Below, piece after piece: positions 28,280 through 39,598 of a stretch of 64,000 nucleotides of DNA. Made by a program: the position numbers and the translations under genes. A model generated the notes under the pieces. That model was not told where the DNA came from, did no database searches, and saw only the letters and a program-made list of their open reading frames with translations. This stretch comes from Brettanomyces bruxellensis (Eukaryota; Ascomycota; Pichiomycetes; Pichiales; Pichiaceae). How positions within the stretch are numbered: the stretch's first letter is position 1; every line of letters begins with the position of its first letter. The stretch spans positions 3,291,001 through 3,355,000 of the forward strand of contig NC_054690.1 in NCBI RefSeq assembly GCF_011074885.1, read 5' to 3'.

Positions 28280-29726
28280 TAATAGATTTGTGTTTCTCCC
28301 CTGTATATTTGAGTCGAATAGCAGTTTATTTCATATACTGGATTAGAAAATATGTATGTGATGTGATTAAAAGCGAAAATACGAAAGAGCGGAGAGAAAA
28401 AAAAATTCGAACCTCGATTTCAGGAAACAGGATTAGCTGATGGATAAATGTCCCATAGACAGGATATATGTTTGCCCGTAAATATTTTTCCATTGTATTT
28501 AACTATAGAATTTGTTTAGAACAGTCATAATGCAATGCATTTGAAAGTAATTTGATTAGTAAATATAGATAGTATTGGTTTTGATGAGAAAGAATTAAAG
28601 CTACAGTCCATCATCAGATCCTTTCATCATACTCCCAATTAGTATTAGTTTTTGTTTATTTGAATTTTGAACTCCACAATTTAAAAGTCATTGAAAGCAG
28701 ATATCATAGTAGAATAATGATAAACTTTTTGTGTGTAAAGATTACTTCACAGATATAGTTAAATTAGATGTTTTTGACCGAATATGTCAGTAAGAGGCCT
28801 ACTAGTTATGTATGCGCATCCGGAGACTTGTAATTTACATCAAGAATTTTACATTCCTGGATTCAATTTTTTTTTTTTTAATTTCGTCTTTCCTTTATAA
28901 TTGGGGAGGCCCGCACTTGTGTACGAGAAATCACATGTTCATTTTTGAAGAAAGAAAGGACAGCTAATGAAGAAGCAAGAAAGGATGACACTTAGAGCAA
29001 CTTGGAATGAAGTTGATTTGACCAGAGACAAGAAATTTATTCAGTGTTTGATTGTTAATTAGTTCCCAACCTTTTATCTCCTCACTAGTACTAGTAGTTC
29101 ACGTAATAAATTTCTCCCACTGGATTTAACACATCCATTCAAATTGTATCTTTGTTCAACTTCCAACAGTTTAATGCCTTTTACAAGTGCTTTACTTCAC
29201 GTACATTTCCAGTTAACGATGCCATATTCCATATCGAGTCAGTAATTTGTGTTGTGTTACGACATGATATATGACATGGGCAGCTTTATTTTGACAACCA
29301 AAAGCCCACTTTCAAATGTAGAATGAATAATTATAGTTTGTGCTGTTAATATATTCAGATTTGCTTCATTGAATATATGTTTAAATTGTTACTTTACAAA
29401 GCTTTTCACTAGTTTCTCTCTTTTGTATTTAGAATCCTTTAACCTTTTATCAGCAGGAATAGCTTTTCAGACGAAGGAAATGAAATTTGGTCGTCTTCTC
29501 TTTTAGTTTAAGAAAAGGGTAAAAATTAATCATTTTTTATTACAAATAAGTTTTCTAAATGTTACATATGTATTCTATAATAGCATTTTATGAATAGATA
29601 TAATGATGGAGACAAACTGGCTTTGGAGTAAATTATTATATCTCCTCAGAATTCCCTCATTCGATTTTTTTCCCCTCAATATGTGGAGCCAACTAATCTA
29701 TAGGATATTCTCACCAAGACCAATAT
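28280..29726. other. Long divergent intergenic between SNF11-like and unrecognised gene
   Basis: About 1.45 kb, AT-rich, with a T-run at about 28868-28880. I looked for tRNA B-box sequences and small spliced genes and saw none. Probably two promoters. Confidence 0.45.
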
Positions 29727-31292
29727 ATGGTGCCAAGACGCGTATGCCCATTCAATAGCGATCAAAAGGGTCGCTTTTATTATCCATGGTGTCAATTTTT
29801 ACTTATTCACAAATTAATTTCAAGACTACTAATCATGGAAAGAGACAAACATCAAAATTTAGTTAGTGGGGAAGAAACTGCCCGTAATGACATAACTAAA
29901 GATTCTAACGAGCCAAGCATATATGACATTCGACACAGGTGTGAAGTGTACCATATGCAACATTTTAGAGTTCAGATAATCATACTTAAACACAGGTCAA
30001 TGATTGACTTTTTGGATTATCTAGAAGATTCACTATATGAATCGTACCCATTCATCAATTATCCTCAACCAGAGCTCCTAAAACTAATTCTAACAGCTAC
30101 AACAGTCACCAAATTGAGTCTTTCAGACCCTCAAATATCTGCTTCAATTGTACCGAAAGCACACTCTCGTCCTTTAAGCAATAGATCTACTGATTATTTA
30201 ACAAGCTTACTGCTACTATGTAAGAAGTTGGGAAAGAACAGAGATCCAAAATCTTTGGACGACGAGATATATTTTTACGAATTGGAAAATTTATGGAAGA
30301 TTATGTCTTCCTTACTTCATTTTATTACAAAGTCCAATTCTCTGGGTCGCAGAAGTGTTTCTGATAAAATTTACCGTACAAAGGAAAGACAGGGGGCAGA
30401 GGATAATGACCTTAATACAACCGCTAATCAGGAAATACAGAAATTGCGCCATTTAAATGAAGAGGAATGGTTTTCGCGTCAAGAGCTTTTCGGGAATTCC
30501 AATTTTGATAAACTTGGAAGGCCATTTTGGGAATATTTTTTATGGGGTTTCAAGTGCTGCATCAAGGGTTCGATTCATAATGATCAGGTCTCACAATTAA
30601 CCTGGAGTACATGGAAAAATGCTTTATTCATTATCACCGAATACTACAAAATTGAATGGCAAATTTTATGCAATTCAGGTGTTCGCTTTCATGATGCTTA
30701 TGCAGGTGATCGTTATAACTCATACTTTTTAAGAAATGTATTTAGTTTATGGGGAAGCAGTGCCAGCTCATGTTTTAGTCGTCTTATAACAATATCGTTT
30801 ATGCATTCGTTAGATTCCTTAGATAGAATACGACCAATCATGGAAAGCGACTTGATTTTAAGGGATACTTCAAATTATATCCCAAATAAGAAAATCCCAA
30901 TTACTTCAGAACTTGGTCTAGAAACTATCTATTTTCGGGAAACCTTAATATCATTAGGATATTTATATATTTGTCTTTTTGTGCCTAAGCGAAGAGTATC
31001 CTTACAGAAATATTATTGTGAAAACTTATCCAAGAATCTTATCGATCTTTGCGAAACAGACTTTCGGAAATTCCTTAGCAATTGTGACCTATCTATACCA
31101 GAACTAAGAGAAATGTACAAATTTACGATTCTTATTATTTTGGAATCTTTGACTGACATAGATCAAATATTCACCAAAGACACAAAGACAATTATTGCGG
31201 AGGCGGAGATATGCCACAGAAATAAACCTACAGAATGGCACATACCACTGCTGACACATTTCATCAGAGCCATTGATATGGCTAAAAGATGA
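29727..31292 (+). CDS. Unrecognised protein, 521 residues
   Basis: Open from the ATG at 29727 to the stop at 31290-31292; a second candidate start at 29835 (MERDKHQNL) would give 485 residues and a more polar N-terminus. I do not recognise the family. The protein is mainly helical, with no signal peptide, no clear membrane helix and no zinc cluster. Segments with conserved character are WEYFLWGFKCCIKGSI (about residues 269-284), LTWSTWKNALFIITEYYKIEW (about 292-312) and SLWGSSASSCFSRLITISF (about 337-355): alternating Trp/hydrophobic helices like an all-helical scaffold or nuclear factor. It converges with MED13, with 100 bp between stop codons. Real gene, function unknown. Confidence 0.65.
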   Translation: MVPRRVCPFNSDQKGRFYYPWCQFLLIHKLISRLLIMERDKHQNLVSGEETARNDITKDSNEPSIYDIRHRCEVYHMQHFRVQIIILKHRSMIDFLDYLEDSLYESYPFINYPQPELLKLILTATTVTKLSLSDPQISASIVPKAHSRPLSNRSTDYLTSLLLLCKKLGKNRDPKSLDDEIYFYELENLWKIMSSLLHFITKSNSLGRRSVSDKIYRTKERQGAEDNDLNTTANQEIQKLRHLNEEEWFSRQELFGNSNFDKLGRPFWEYFLWGFKCCIKGSIHNDQVSQLTWSTWKNALFIITEYYKIEWQILCNSGVRFHDAYAGDRYNSYFLRNVFSLWGSSASSCFSRLITISFMHSLDSLDRIRPIMESDLILRDTSNYIPNKKIPITSELGLETIYFRETLISLGYLYICLFVPKRRVSLQKYYCENLSKNLIDLCETDFRKFLSNCDLSIPELREMYKFTILIILESLTDIDQIFTKDTKTIIAEAEICHRNKPTEWHIPLLTHFIRAIDMAKR

Positions 31293-31392
31293 ATTTTTAT
31301 TCAGTACATATGTAAACCTATACTAACGTAAGAAATCAACAGAAAATGCATTAATGTAACGTAAAGTAGGTAACAAATATATATATATATTA

Positions 31393-34300
31393 TTATTCAA
31401 TTTGGAGATGAACCAAGAAATCTAACATCTTCCTGACTGCAGTTATATGTGGAGGAATGATAGGATGCTCATCGTACAAGAAACGATCTGCTAACTCCTT
31501 TGAAAGGTACAATCTTTGTTGTTGCTTCTGCAGCTTACAAAATTCATGATATCGAATATTTCTATCGCCAGCCTTTTTGGAAGCCGCTTCGACAGAACCA
31601 CCAAACTCGAAAGAATCCAAATCTCTTTTCTCAGGCAAGTAGTAGTTTTCATCCTTAGATGCAGCAACATCAGTTGATATGCTATTGTTCAAAGCATCAG
31701 TATCACTTGATTCAACATTTCCACACATCCTTATAGCTGGGTATAAACAATAATATCTCGAAAGGACACTTAGAAACTTGAACTGCGTAAGCAACTCCTT
31801 GAGAAGACAAACAGAATCCATATTAGAGGGGCAACTCAACAAATTCACCTCCAAAGTTTTGTTTTTTGCTACACCATCTCCTGTACCGATCAAGAAGCCA
31901 GTTTGAAGAGGAAGCCGGATCTGCTGGTGTAAAAGAGGTTGTGAAGACGGAAATATGATTCCATAACATTCACTCTGTCGGTCAATAAGAATAGGGTCAT
32001 CAAAAAGATTTCCGGTACTACTTGTAACTTCAATAGAAGTTGAAGCATCAACATTGTAGGCTCCGGCAGAAGAAGAATCCGCTAATCCCAGCTGATTCTT
32101 GAGTGAATGAACTTGTGAATAATCCACTGGTGAGCTCAGAAAATATGAAGGAGCAGAATCCAAACCTTGCCTACTGACGGGTGTGAGGCGCGTTCCACCC
32201 CCGGTCATGGATGCCAGAACCACATTAGGCGTAGTACCAAAAGAAGGAGAGATTGCCGAATTAGTTTCAACGTTAGGTGTTTGACTAGCACTCGAAATGA
32301 TTCCAAGCCCAGAAGATAATACGGAACTTCTTTGAAGGTCATTCACGCTTTGAGAATTCACATCTTTTCTGCTCTTTAAAATAGACGGAAGTTTATAGTT
32401 CGATAATATGAGCGAAGATGATTCCGGCTCTATTGTAAGAATCACCAATTTAACATTTCTGTGTTGTAAAGATTCTTTCTTCCAAGCAGACAGCTCATCA
32501 TCCGGCAGTATATCATTCAAGCGAGAAAGGATGATTGAGCCATTATGACCATACCTCTCCATGAACTGTAAACTTATGCTGAAAATACTCTCAGCGACAG
32601 CAGCAAATGATTTATATGCAGAATTCTCAGAAATATACCATGACTTCAAATAGCTAAAATTACCATACTGATCTGTCCAACTTGCAACACACCATCGTTT
32701 GTCTACAGAGTGCTCATAACAAACGTGTAGGCAATAGTTATCTTCTACCAACTCCTCCGCAACAGAACGTTTTGTTAACTGAAAATCAATGTGTGTTTTG
32801 AATGGCTGTGAAATTTTGAAAAAAGAACTTTTCTCCTCAAGATCAGTGCTTTCGGGACAGATGCTATATAACTGAAATGCCAACTGACCCATATAACTGA
32901 GCGATTGGAAATCATAACGTAGTTGTGCATTAGAATATAGAGTTGTGAATGAAACAACTTTATAGAAAATATTGGGTATAGCCAATCTATCTTGTTCCGT
33001 GATACTAACCTTACGGCGTTTGCGGCCTTCTGGGTCATTTGCAGCTTTTACTTTTGCTGATAAGGTTGACTTAAATGTTGCACATATGTGACCCATGCGT
33101 ACAATTGAAGGAACACTAATATATGGGGTTGCAAACAGTAACAACAAGTTTCTGTTTCCTTTCTTTACGCTTTTTTCATCTTTAGAGTGTTGTAAGCTTG
33201 TATCCTCTTTCAAAGATGGTATCATACTTAAAAGAACTTTTTGCACCTGATTCCAATAACTTTCTTCTGTAGATTTATCTGACTTGATTGTAACCACTCC
33301 AGAACCCCTGCACTTCAGGATTGTACCCAACCCCCGTGCTGAATACTCTTGAACAAGTGAATCTATCAATTGATTAATCTCATGCACATAATACCCGTTA
33401 TCAGACTGGGGCATCACAACCAAAATTTCAAAATTTTTCTTATGCCCGGCTACATCTAGCCCCAATTGCTTCCAAAATGGAAGGGCAGTTTCATTCAATC
33501 TGAGATTCTTTCCCAGTCGCTTCACAGATACGAAAGTCGTCGGGATCCTGAATAATTTATTAGACGTTACTTCCGACTTCTTTCGGCCAACATCGGACGG
33601 CAGTAATACATTAGGTGATAACTGTTGTGTGTGATCCTGCTCAGAAGGCGTTGCAGTTGAAAAGCTGGGATCATCAAATTCGTGATTCTCGCTACGTTCA
33701 ATGCCTTTAACCAGAGACCCTTTCTTCTCAAGCGGTGGATTTTCACCAAAAAGACATTCATACGCATTCTCATTTTTCAATTTCGAATCACTTGCACCAT
33801 CTTCAGGTTCATTTAATAAATCAACGAGGGGGGCTTTCACGACACCTGGAAAAACCTTCTGAATAACAAAATCGACGTCAAAATCAGGCATAGATGTATT
33901 TGAACGATGTTGAATTAGGGTGCCCAAATCAGCACTCCCTAAATCTTTTTGAGAAAACAGGATAAAATCCTCTAGAACTGGCAAAATGTTTTGGAGCTCG
34001 TCTACTGGAACTTTTAGTGAATTCATGTTTGGCAGAAAGTGAGAAGGTATACTGACAACAGAAGGACCTCTTAAAATCCAGAACATCCAACTCTCCACCT
34101 CTTTTCCAGATTTTTCAAATATAGCACTATGAGGAGTCACAGGACTAGCAAGTAAAGAGGTTGCCTGCACACCCACAGATCGCATCGTACTTATATTATG
34201 AATATACCCCTGACTACCAGACTCTTCAACCTCAGATGCCTCACTTTCTTCTTCAGATGCTGACATTGAAGTATCATTATCTTCACTGTCAAGGTTTCCA

Positions 34301-36576
34301 TCGTTTTCGATTTCATTCTCAGTATCCTCTACAGGTCCATTCGAGCCCAAAGCTCCCACATCATCCGAATCCTCATCATAACCATCTGATTTATCCTCAT
34401 CAGTGTCGGAGACCTCAACATCAGCATCTTCATCGAGAGGGAATTTTGGCTTGGAACTATCACTACCAGTATTTTGTGTTGAGTGCTCGCCACTTTTCAC
34501 AAAGTACTTTCCGCCACTTGAATATTTGCTATCAATATCCTTTTTTATAAGCGGGTTAAAACTTAAAGGTGCAAAAATAGATTTCTTGGACTCACCCGTT
34601 GACTTCGAACCACTGGAATTTTCTTCAGACTCAGGTATACTCTCTGAGGTAGATGGTGTTACAAATATTTGAAGAGAAACTGGACCTGGAGCCCCTGGAT
34701 CCTCATACAAGGGACTGGTCCTAGCTGACAATAAATGAATTGATGACGTGTCTGTATGCTTATCCGTTTCATCACCGACTTCACTATCTGTGTTTTCCCT
34801 TATCTTTTTCTCTGTAACATCTTTGTTATCAACTGATCCAGTTTCTTTTGAATCATCACTATCGTCATCTCCAAATAGATCACTCATGTTTTCATCAGGT
34901 ACATCATCATCTCCATCATTCTTGTCCCCATTCATTAATGAATTCCCCCCATATTTATCGTTTGAAACAACTGTAGATGAATTATTATCGATTTCAGGAT
35001 TTTTAACACCATCGGAATTCGGCTCAATCACATTCATTTTTACAGGAGACCTTGGAACAGAAATTTTGTTCAAAGAATGCACTGATTTCTCTGTATCGGC
35101 CGCAACATCATGTGAAAAATTTATCGAAGATGCTTCTTTTCGAATCGGTCTAACATCCATATTAACAGTCTTACTGCTATTTTTTGGACTTATATTCAAC
35201 AACTTATCAGTTAGATCCCAAGGATCACATATAGATGGAATATCAAACACATGTGCCTCTTCTGGTTCTACCGGAAATAATATGAAGCACAACTCCAATG
35301 GCCACATTATAAATCTTCCTGCACTCGAGATCTGCTCAGTGAATCGTGAAATGTCTTGGGTGAGGCCATTGACATGCTTTAAATTTGGAACTAATCTGAT
35401 CCATTTTCTCACTTCGCTTGGTTGAAAGGAAATGTCCTTAATAATATCGATATTGCTATATGCCTTTAATAATGAGGCAAAAGAATTAACGGACGATGGC
35501 TCATCGCATATTGATTTACTGAAACATCCTTCAACAGCAAAGGAACATTGGACTCCGGACGGACACATAAAAACAGCGAAGCTTTTCTTGTCAAGTAACT
35601 TCGGATCATTATCACAATTGATTGCTAAGTAATCAGACAATTTGTAAAACATCTTTTTGCTGGCGGAAAAATTTACAAGCAAATCACCACTCTTGTTCAT
35701 TGAAGGATTGACTTGAAAAATCGAGTAACCTACCAACTTCTTCTTTCTCTCGGTCATGGAATGTCCGCCTGTTATAGTTGTGTGAATTGTAGACGTTGTT
35801 AACATCTGATTACCAAATGGGACCATATCCAATGATAATGCATGCCTACTTCCCTGGAAAAGCCTGTGCCAACTAGATAATTCATGTATTATGTAACATT
35901 TGACAGCTCTAAGAAAGCTGAGATACACTATTCCAATTGGTCTTTTCTTCGATGTCTGAGATGTTGATGTTGGACTTTGAAATATTATCTTGGAATCAAA
36001 TATGGATGCCGACAAGAACTTAAGATTGAGGTGATGCTTTAAAATGATTTGATCAACAGCATTCTTGAGAAATCGTATTTCTGGACGATCATTTGGTTTG
36101 GATCCTTCTGCTTCAGATGCTTCAAGTGTAACATCAGAACTGCGCTCTTCCTTAGTCGTTCGAAGTTGAAAAATACATATTTCTCTTTTCGATACATATG
36201 TGATAACATTATTGATATTGTGTTCGGAACGCAATTTTGATTTTAAAAGAAGGTCATAACCATGAACACGTTGGAGTAAAGTGGGTACGGTTTGAAGTTG
36301 TGAATTTGACGAATCGGTGAAAACATGATAAAAGCAACACACAATATCGGTGACATTGGCAAATTTATAATAGTTCGTTATTGTAGCAGAATCGGAATCA
36401 AAACGATTAGAACAGGTGACAGTTGGACTTTGTCCCAAAAATGTATCAGAAGTTGCAGTATTAGGCTGTTGTGACATTGAAGACATGCTATTTAGTCGTG
36501 AATAATCCTGATTACCATCACCTGTTAAGAATGGAGGAGATCGGCAAAGCGGATTTAGATCATGTACGCTGAACAT
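31393..36576 (-). CDS. SSN2: Mediator kinase-module subunit Med13 (Srb9)
   Basis: About 1727 residues from the ATG at 36576 (the frame continues upstream but begins with TTG). Med13 links the Cdk8-cyclin C-Med12 module to core Mediator. The N-terminal domain (ITNYYKFANVTDIVCCFYHVF; EICIFQLR) follows a non-conserved leader of about 70 residues. A large acidic Ser/Asp-rich central region (for example MSDLFGDDDSDDS) is disordered. The C-terminal part is the MID/PIWI-like Med13 core: LRGPSVVSIPSHFLPN, SRGLGTILKCRGSG-like text, LLLLFATPYISVPSIVRMGH, NIFYKVVSF, and CYEHSVDKRWCVASWTDQYG. These are clear family signatures, and the length is in the usual range (S. cerevisiae 1420). Confidence 0.92.
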   Translation of the reverse strand: MFSVHDLNPLCRSPPFLTGDGNQDYSRLNSMSSMSQQPNTATSDTFLGQSPTVTCSNRFDSDSATITNYYKFANVTDIVCCFYHVFTDSSNSQLQTVPTLLQRVHGYDLLLKSKLRSEHNINNVITYVSKREICIFQLRTTKEERSSDVTLEASEAEGSKPNDRPEIRFLKNAVDQIILKHHLNLKFLSASIFDSKIIFQSPTSTSQTSKKRPIGIVYLSFLRAVKCYIIHELSSWHRLFQGSRHALSLDMVPFGNQMLTTSTIHTTITGGHSMTERKKKLVGYSIFQVNPSMNKSGDLLVNFSASKKMFYKLSDYLAINCDNDPKLLDKKSFAVFMCPSGVQCSFAVEGCFSKSICDEPSSVNSFASLLKAYSNIDIIKDISFQPSEVRKWIRLVPNLKHVNGLTQDISRFTEQISSAGRFIMWPLELCFILFPVEPEEAHVFDIPSICDPWDLTDKLLNISPKNSSKTVNMDVRPIRKEASSINFSHDVAADTEKSVHSLNKISVPRSPVKMNVIEPNSDGVKNPEIDNNSSTVVSNDKYGGNSLMNGDKNDGDDDVPDENMSDLFGDDDSDDSKETGSVDNKDVTEKKIRENTDSEVGDETDKHTDTSSIHLLSARTSPLYEDPGAPGPVSLQIFVTPSTSESIPESEENSSGSKSTGESKKSIFAPLSFNPLIKKDIDSKYSSGGKYFVKSGEHSTQNTGSDSSKPKFPLDEDADVEVSDTDEDKSDGYDEDSDDVGALGSNGPVEDTENEIENDGNLDSEDNDTSMSASEEESEASEVEESGSQGYIHNISTMRSVGVQATSLLASPVTPHSAIFEKSGKEVESWMFWILRGPSVVSIPSHFLPNMNSLKVPVDELQNILPVLEDFILFSQKDLGSADLGTLIQHRSNTSMPDFDVDFVIQKVFPGVVKAPLVDLLNEPEDGASDSKLKNENAYECLFGENPPLEKKGSLVKGIERSENHEFDDPSFSTATPSEQDHTQQLSPNVLLPSDVGRKKSEVTSNKLFRIPTTFVSVKRLGKNLRLNETALPFWKQLGLDVAGHKKNFEILVVMPQSDNGYYVHEINQLIDSLVQEYSARGLGTILKCRGSGVVTIKSDKSTEESYWNQVQKVLLSMIPSLKEDTSLQHSKDEKSVKKGNRNLLLLFATPYISVPSIVRMGHICATFKSTLSAKVKAANDPEGRKRRKVSITEQDRLAIPNIFYKVVSFTTLYSNAQLRYDFQSLSYMGQLAFQLYSICPESTDLEEKSSFFKISQPFKTHIDFQLTKRSVAEELVEDNYCLHVCYEHSVDKRWCVASWTDQYGNFSYLKSWYISENSAYKSFAAVAESIFSISLQFMERYGHNGSIILSRLNDILPDDELSAWKKESLQHRNVKLVILTIEPESSSLILSNYKLPSILKSRKDVNSQSVNDLQRSSVLSSGLGIISSASQTPNVETNSAISPSFGTTPNVVLASMTGGGTRLTPVSRQGLDSAPSYFLSSPVDYSQVHSLKNQLGLADSSSAGAYNVDASTSIEVTSSTGNLFDDPILIDRQSECYGIIFPSSQPLLHQQIRLPLQTGFLIGTGDGVAKNKTLEVNLLSCPSNMDSVCLLKELLTQFKFLSVLSRYYCLYPAIRMCGNVESSDTDALNNSISTDVAASKDENYYLPEKRDLDSFEFGGSVEAASKKAGDRNIRYHEFCKLQKQQQRLYLSKELADRFLYDEHPIIPPHITAVRKMLDFLVHLQIE

Positions 36577-38635
36577 ATGGAAGACAATAATCTGAAATAT
36601 AAAATATATGTTAAGCTTGCGTAGAGTATCGTCTTGCAGAATGTAATAAAAAGGGCACGAGCAGCAATTGAAGGTTTTCAATGTACAAACCTAACTAGCT
36701 TTCAACATTCAATCCCCTGTTTATGGTACATTTTGATGATTACGAAGGGCTACGAGCATTCTCCGCGCTAGGCTTAAATTTTTCCCCCTAATAAAATTGG
36801 TTCCTATCTTTTTGCAGGGAGAAGGCAATGAAGCTGGAATCAAAAATTTCCCCAATTTAGGGTTCATATAATGAAGATTATCAAATACATTAAAAATATT
36901 GGAAGTAGTATGAAGAAAGCAATCAAATCAAAACCCCATTTATTTATATACTTTTCTGTCTTCAGGTAAGAAACAACTTAGAGTTGTAATTTTCATACCA
37001 AAAAGTAACAAAATTGTAAAAAAAAGGGTGGAAGCCGGACGCAAATGGAAGGGGCGAGAGTCGACCTCAAATACACATACTACAAGCAGACTTATTACCT
37101 ATAACTTTGAACTCTCACTAAGAGATCTAATTGATGTGTAATAAACGAAGAAACAATATGAATCAAGCGTAGATGGGAAAAACATTTTGATAACATTGAT
37201 TCGTGATGTACTACTGATTTCAAGTGATACCATACTTGATTGCTGTTCCAAGAAAAAATATATATAACATGTTGTAATATATGCGTCGAGAGTCGCGTCT
37301 ACATAAAGCTGCCCTGCCTTGTTTATGCCCAAGAAAACCTCACTCATAAGGATCAAAGGTACTTAAACATGTGCATTTTCCCCTTTTTATCCAGTTCATT
37401 TTACCTTCTTACTTAGTTCTTTTACTTTTATACTTTTCCTTTCTTTAGCCTTAAAAACACTCAATACTAGTTATAACAAAAACTTCATAAAGTAATCGGC
37501 GTCACACTTAAACCAATTAAATAAAACTATTACACATGTATGTAGGATTGATTGATTATGAGATGAGATAGCGAAATTTCCAGAAATCAGCGGGGATACT
37601 TATTGGATGATACATCATTTCGATAATTATTAGATCAGACATGATCGATGGGTAACGGACTTATAGGGCGAGATAATAAATAACCGTTCGGTAATCTGCA
37701 TTGTCGGGTTTGTCTCAAAAAATGATTACATACATTATCGGCTTGCATCGGCGAATGCTCATCAGAAACCTCTTCATTTCTGGCCTATGCATGCTTCTTA
37801 CCGCGATATTTGCACTGCTCTCGGCGGAAAGTTTCCCTTGCTAGTCGACCGAAGGAAAAAAAATTCAATCTCATACAGAAAACAGCGAGCAAGTGAAAAA
37901 TGTTGAGTGGGTTGTCAGGCCAGGGGTTCTAAAAATTTCGGACCGCCTTACTAACGCTAGGAAAAAAATAAAACAAAGTAAAAATGCATTGCTTCAGAAT
38001 TTCCGGCTCGAAGTGTCTCCTATTTTTTTACATATACTACGCAAACCATTTTTATTTTTGACAAGATGTCACAGAGCCATTTCAATATCGTCTCAAGATT
38101 TAGATTCAATTAATGAAGATACAAGAAATTAGGCGAATTTTGTCCCTGAGTACAAAAAAAAAGGACTAAATATTTTCTTCGGCCAGATGTATCGCTATTG
38201 CAAATCCCTGATTATCACTGGACAGGAGAGTAAAAAACCGAGAAATCAGAATATGACAAAAAAATTACGATTTTGTGAATGAGGAAAGAGCATCTTCTTC
38301 AACCTTGCTTTATGTTCGTTCATCCATTCAAAAGATACGATCACAAAAAGTAACAAAAAAAAAAATAAAAATAAAAAATAAATAAATACATCGCATTTTT
38401 TCTATGATCCAGATAATCCAAGAAATAAAATAAACAGACCAAATATGCACAGGAGTTGTAGTATTGCCCCTTTGAAGGTAAATCCACAAGTGCTTGCAAG
38501 TCTCTATGCGACGATTACATTTAGAAATTTATACTGTCATATAGAACGCTGAAAGATAAATCCCCACATAGGACCGAAACACTAGAAGAATATCGCTATT
38601 TAATTTTCGCTGATATAATATTTGTTATAGAACCA
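36577..38635. other. Two-kilobase divergent intergenic between MED13 and the flavoprotein gene
   Basis: The longest gene-poor stretch. It holds an A/T-rich homopolymer patch at about 38354-38389, and on the minus strand an 82-codon ATG frame (37347 to 37099) with no recognisable domain. Two other short frames open with GTG or TTG and look random. I found no tRNA boxes. It may contain an unseen small gene, a noncoding RNA or a replication origin, but nothing I can support. Confidence 0.4.
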
Positions 38636-39598
38636 ATGCAGTCATTAGCACCATGGAATCCGTCATTCTCGTCAGCACTTTCTACTGAATTAGAGAAAAG
38701 TCGGTTCATAAGTTTTAACTTTTCAAATACAAATGAGCATGGCTGGCCATCAACACGCACATGCGTCTTTCGCGGATTTTTGTTTAACGACCGCAGCACA
38801 AATGTTATTCTTTTCACCACGGATAAAAGGTCAGCCAAGTATAGGGAACTTTTGAAAGACTCCAGATTTGAGGCCTGCTTTTATTTCACACGACTTAACA
38901 AACAGTTCAGGATGAGAGGCCATGCAAGGGTTATATCGGACGGCTTATATCCGGAGCTGCATATAATGGAGAGGGATGAGGAAGCAGTTATGAGCAGTGC
39001 AGAGGACGATGATGAGACCATAAAAAGCAGGAGTCAAAGTGGGAGTGGGTCACCAATAGCTACTCCAACACCGGAACAAAGTGATGCCACGGTATTTGAT
39101 CTTTTCACAGATAATTTAGAGCAAGCTAACAGAAAACCCATCAATGATCCATTAGAATATGTCGTGATATCGCCATCGGTGCCGGAGCAAGAAAAGGATG
39201 CTTCTTTTACCTCATTACAAGACATGATGCAGAATAGACACAGTTTCCAACAGGCTAAAAAGGAGTATCTACAACTTCGCCTGAAACCACCCACTACAGA
39301 AGAATGGGCGTCCGAACGTCTCCGTTGTTGGAATATGATGTCACGAAATGCTAAAAAGACATTTAAGAAGCCCATGCCTGGGTCGTTGTTGACAGAGGAA
39401 AAATCAAAACTTTTGGATTCAATTGATCGTAATGTTGATGGAACGACTTCGTCTTCTGGTTATGAAAACTTTGCTGTTGTTTGTCTTTTTGTGGATGTTG
39501 TTGACTACTTAGACCTTGGGGCTGGGGGTGCAGATTCCAGGTACGTTTATAAGCGACTGATCGGCGATGATTGGAAGGAGTACCAGGTTTGCCCATAA
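38636..39598 (+). CDS. Pyridoxamine-phosphate-oxidase-like FMN-binding protein
   Basis: 320 residues. The N-terminal half (APWNPSFSSAL, STRTCVFRGF, ILFTTDKRSAKYREL, ACFYFTRLNKQFRMRGHARVI) has the order of the split-barrel PNPOx family of the Alr4036/YLR456W-YPR172W type, where an arginine/lysine-rich strand binds FMN phosphate. The C-terminal part (EEWASERLRCWNMMS, then FAVVCLFVDVVDYLDLG, then WKEYQVCP) completes the barrel. Between them lies a Ser/Glu-rich insert at about residues 115-200 that makes the protein longer than the roughly 200-residue yeast relatives. Enzymatic role in vitamin B6 metabolism is not shown for these relatives; flavin binding is the safer statement. Start is the first ATG. 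Confidence 0.78.
   Translation: MQSLAPWNPSFSSALSTELEKSRFISFNFSNTNEHGWPSTRTCVFRGFLFNDRSTNVILFTTDKRSAKYRELLKDSRFEACFYFTRLNKQFRMRGHARVISDGLYPELHIMERDEEAVMSSAEDDDETIKSRSQSGSGSPIATPTPEQSDATVFDLFTDNLEQANRKPINDPLEYVVISPSVPEQEKDASFTSLQDMMQNRHSFQQAKKEYLQLRLKPPTTEEWASERLRCWNMMSRNAKKTFKKPMPGSLLTEEKSKLLDSIDRNVDGTTSSSGYENFAVVCLFVDVVDYLDLGAGGADSRYVYKRLIGDDWKEYQVCP

Noticed and set aside
28410..28425. Possible tRNA B-box (TTCGAACC) on the minus strand
   Set aside because: No A-box at the right distance, no cloverleaf arms and no acceptor stem in the flanks.
34161..35425. Plus-strand frames inside MED13
   Set aside because: They are antisense of the Asp/Ser-rich region of MED13, with Ser/Phe-rich composition, and have no family resemblance.
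37893..38132. 79-codon plus-strand frame in the MED13-flavoprotein gap
   Set aside because: Begins with GTG, no motif.
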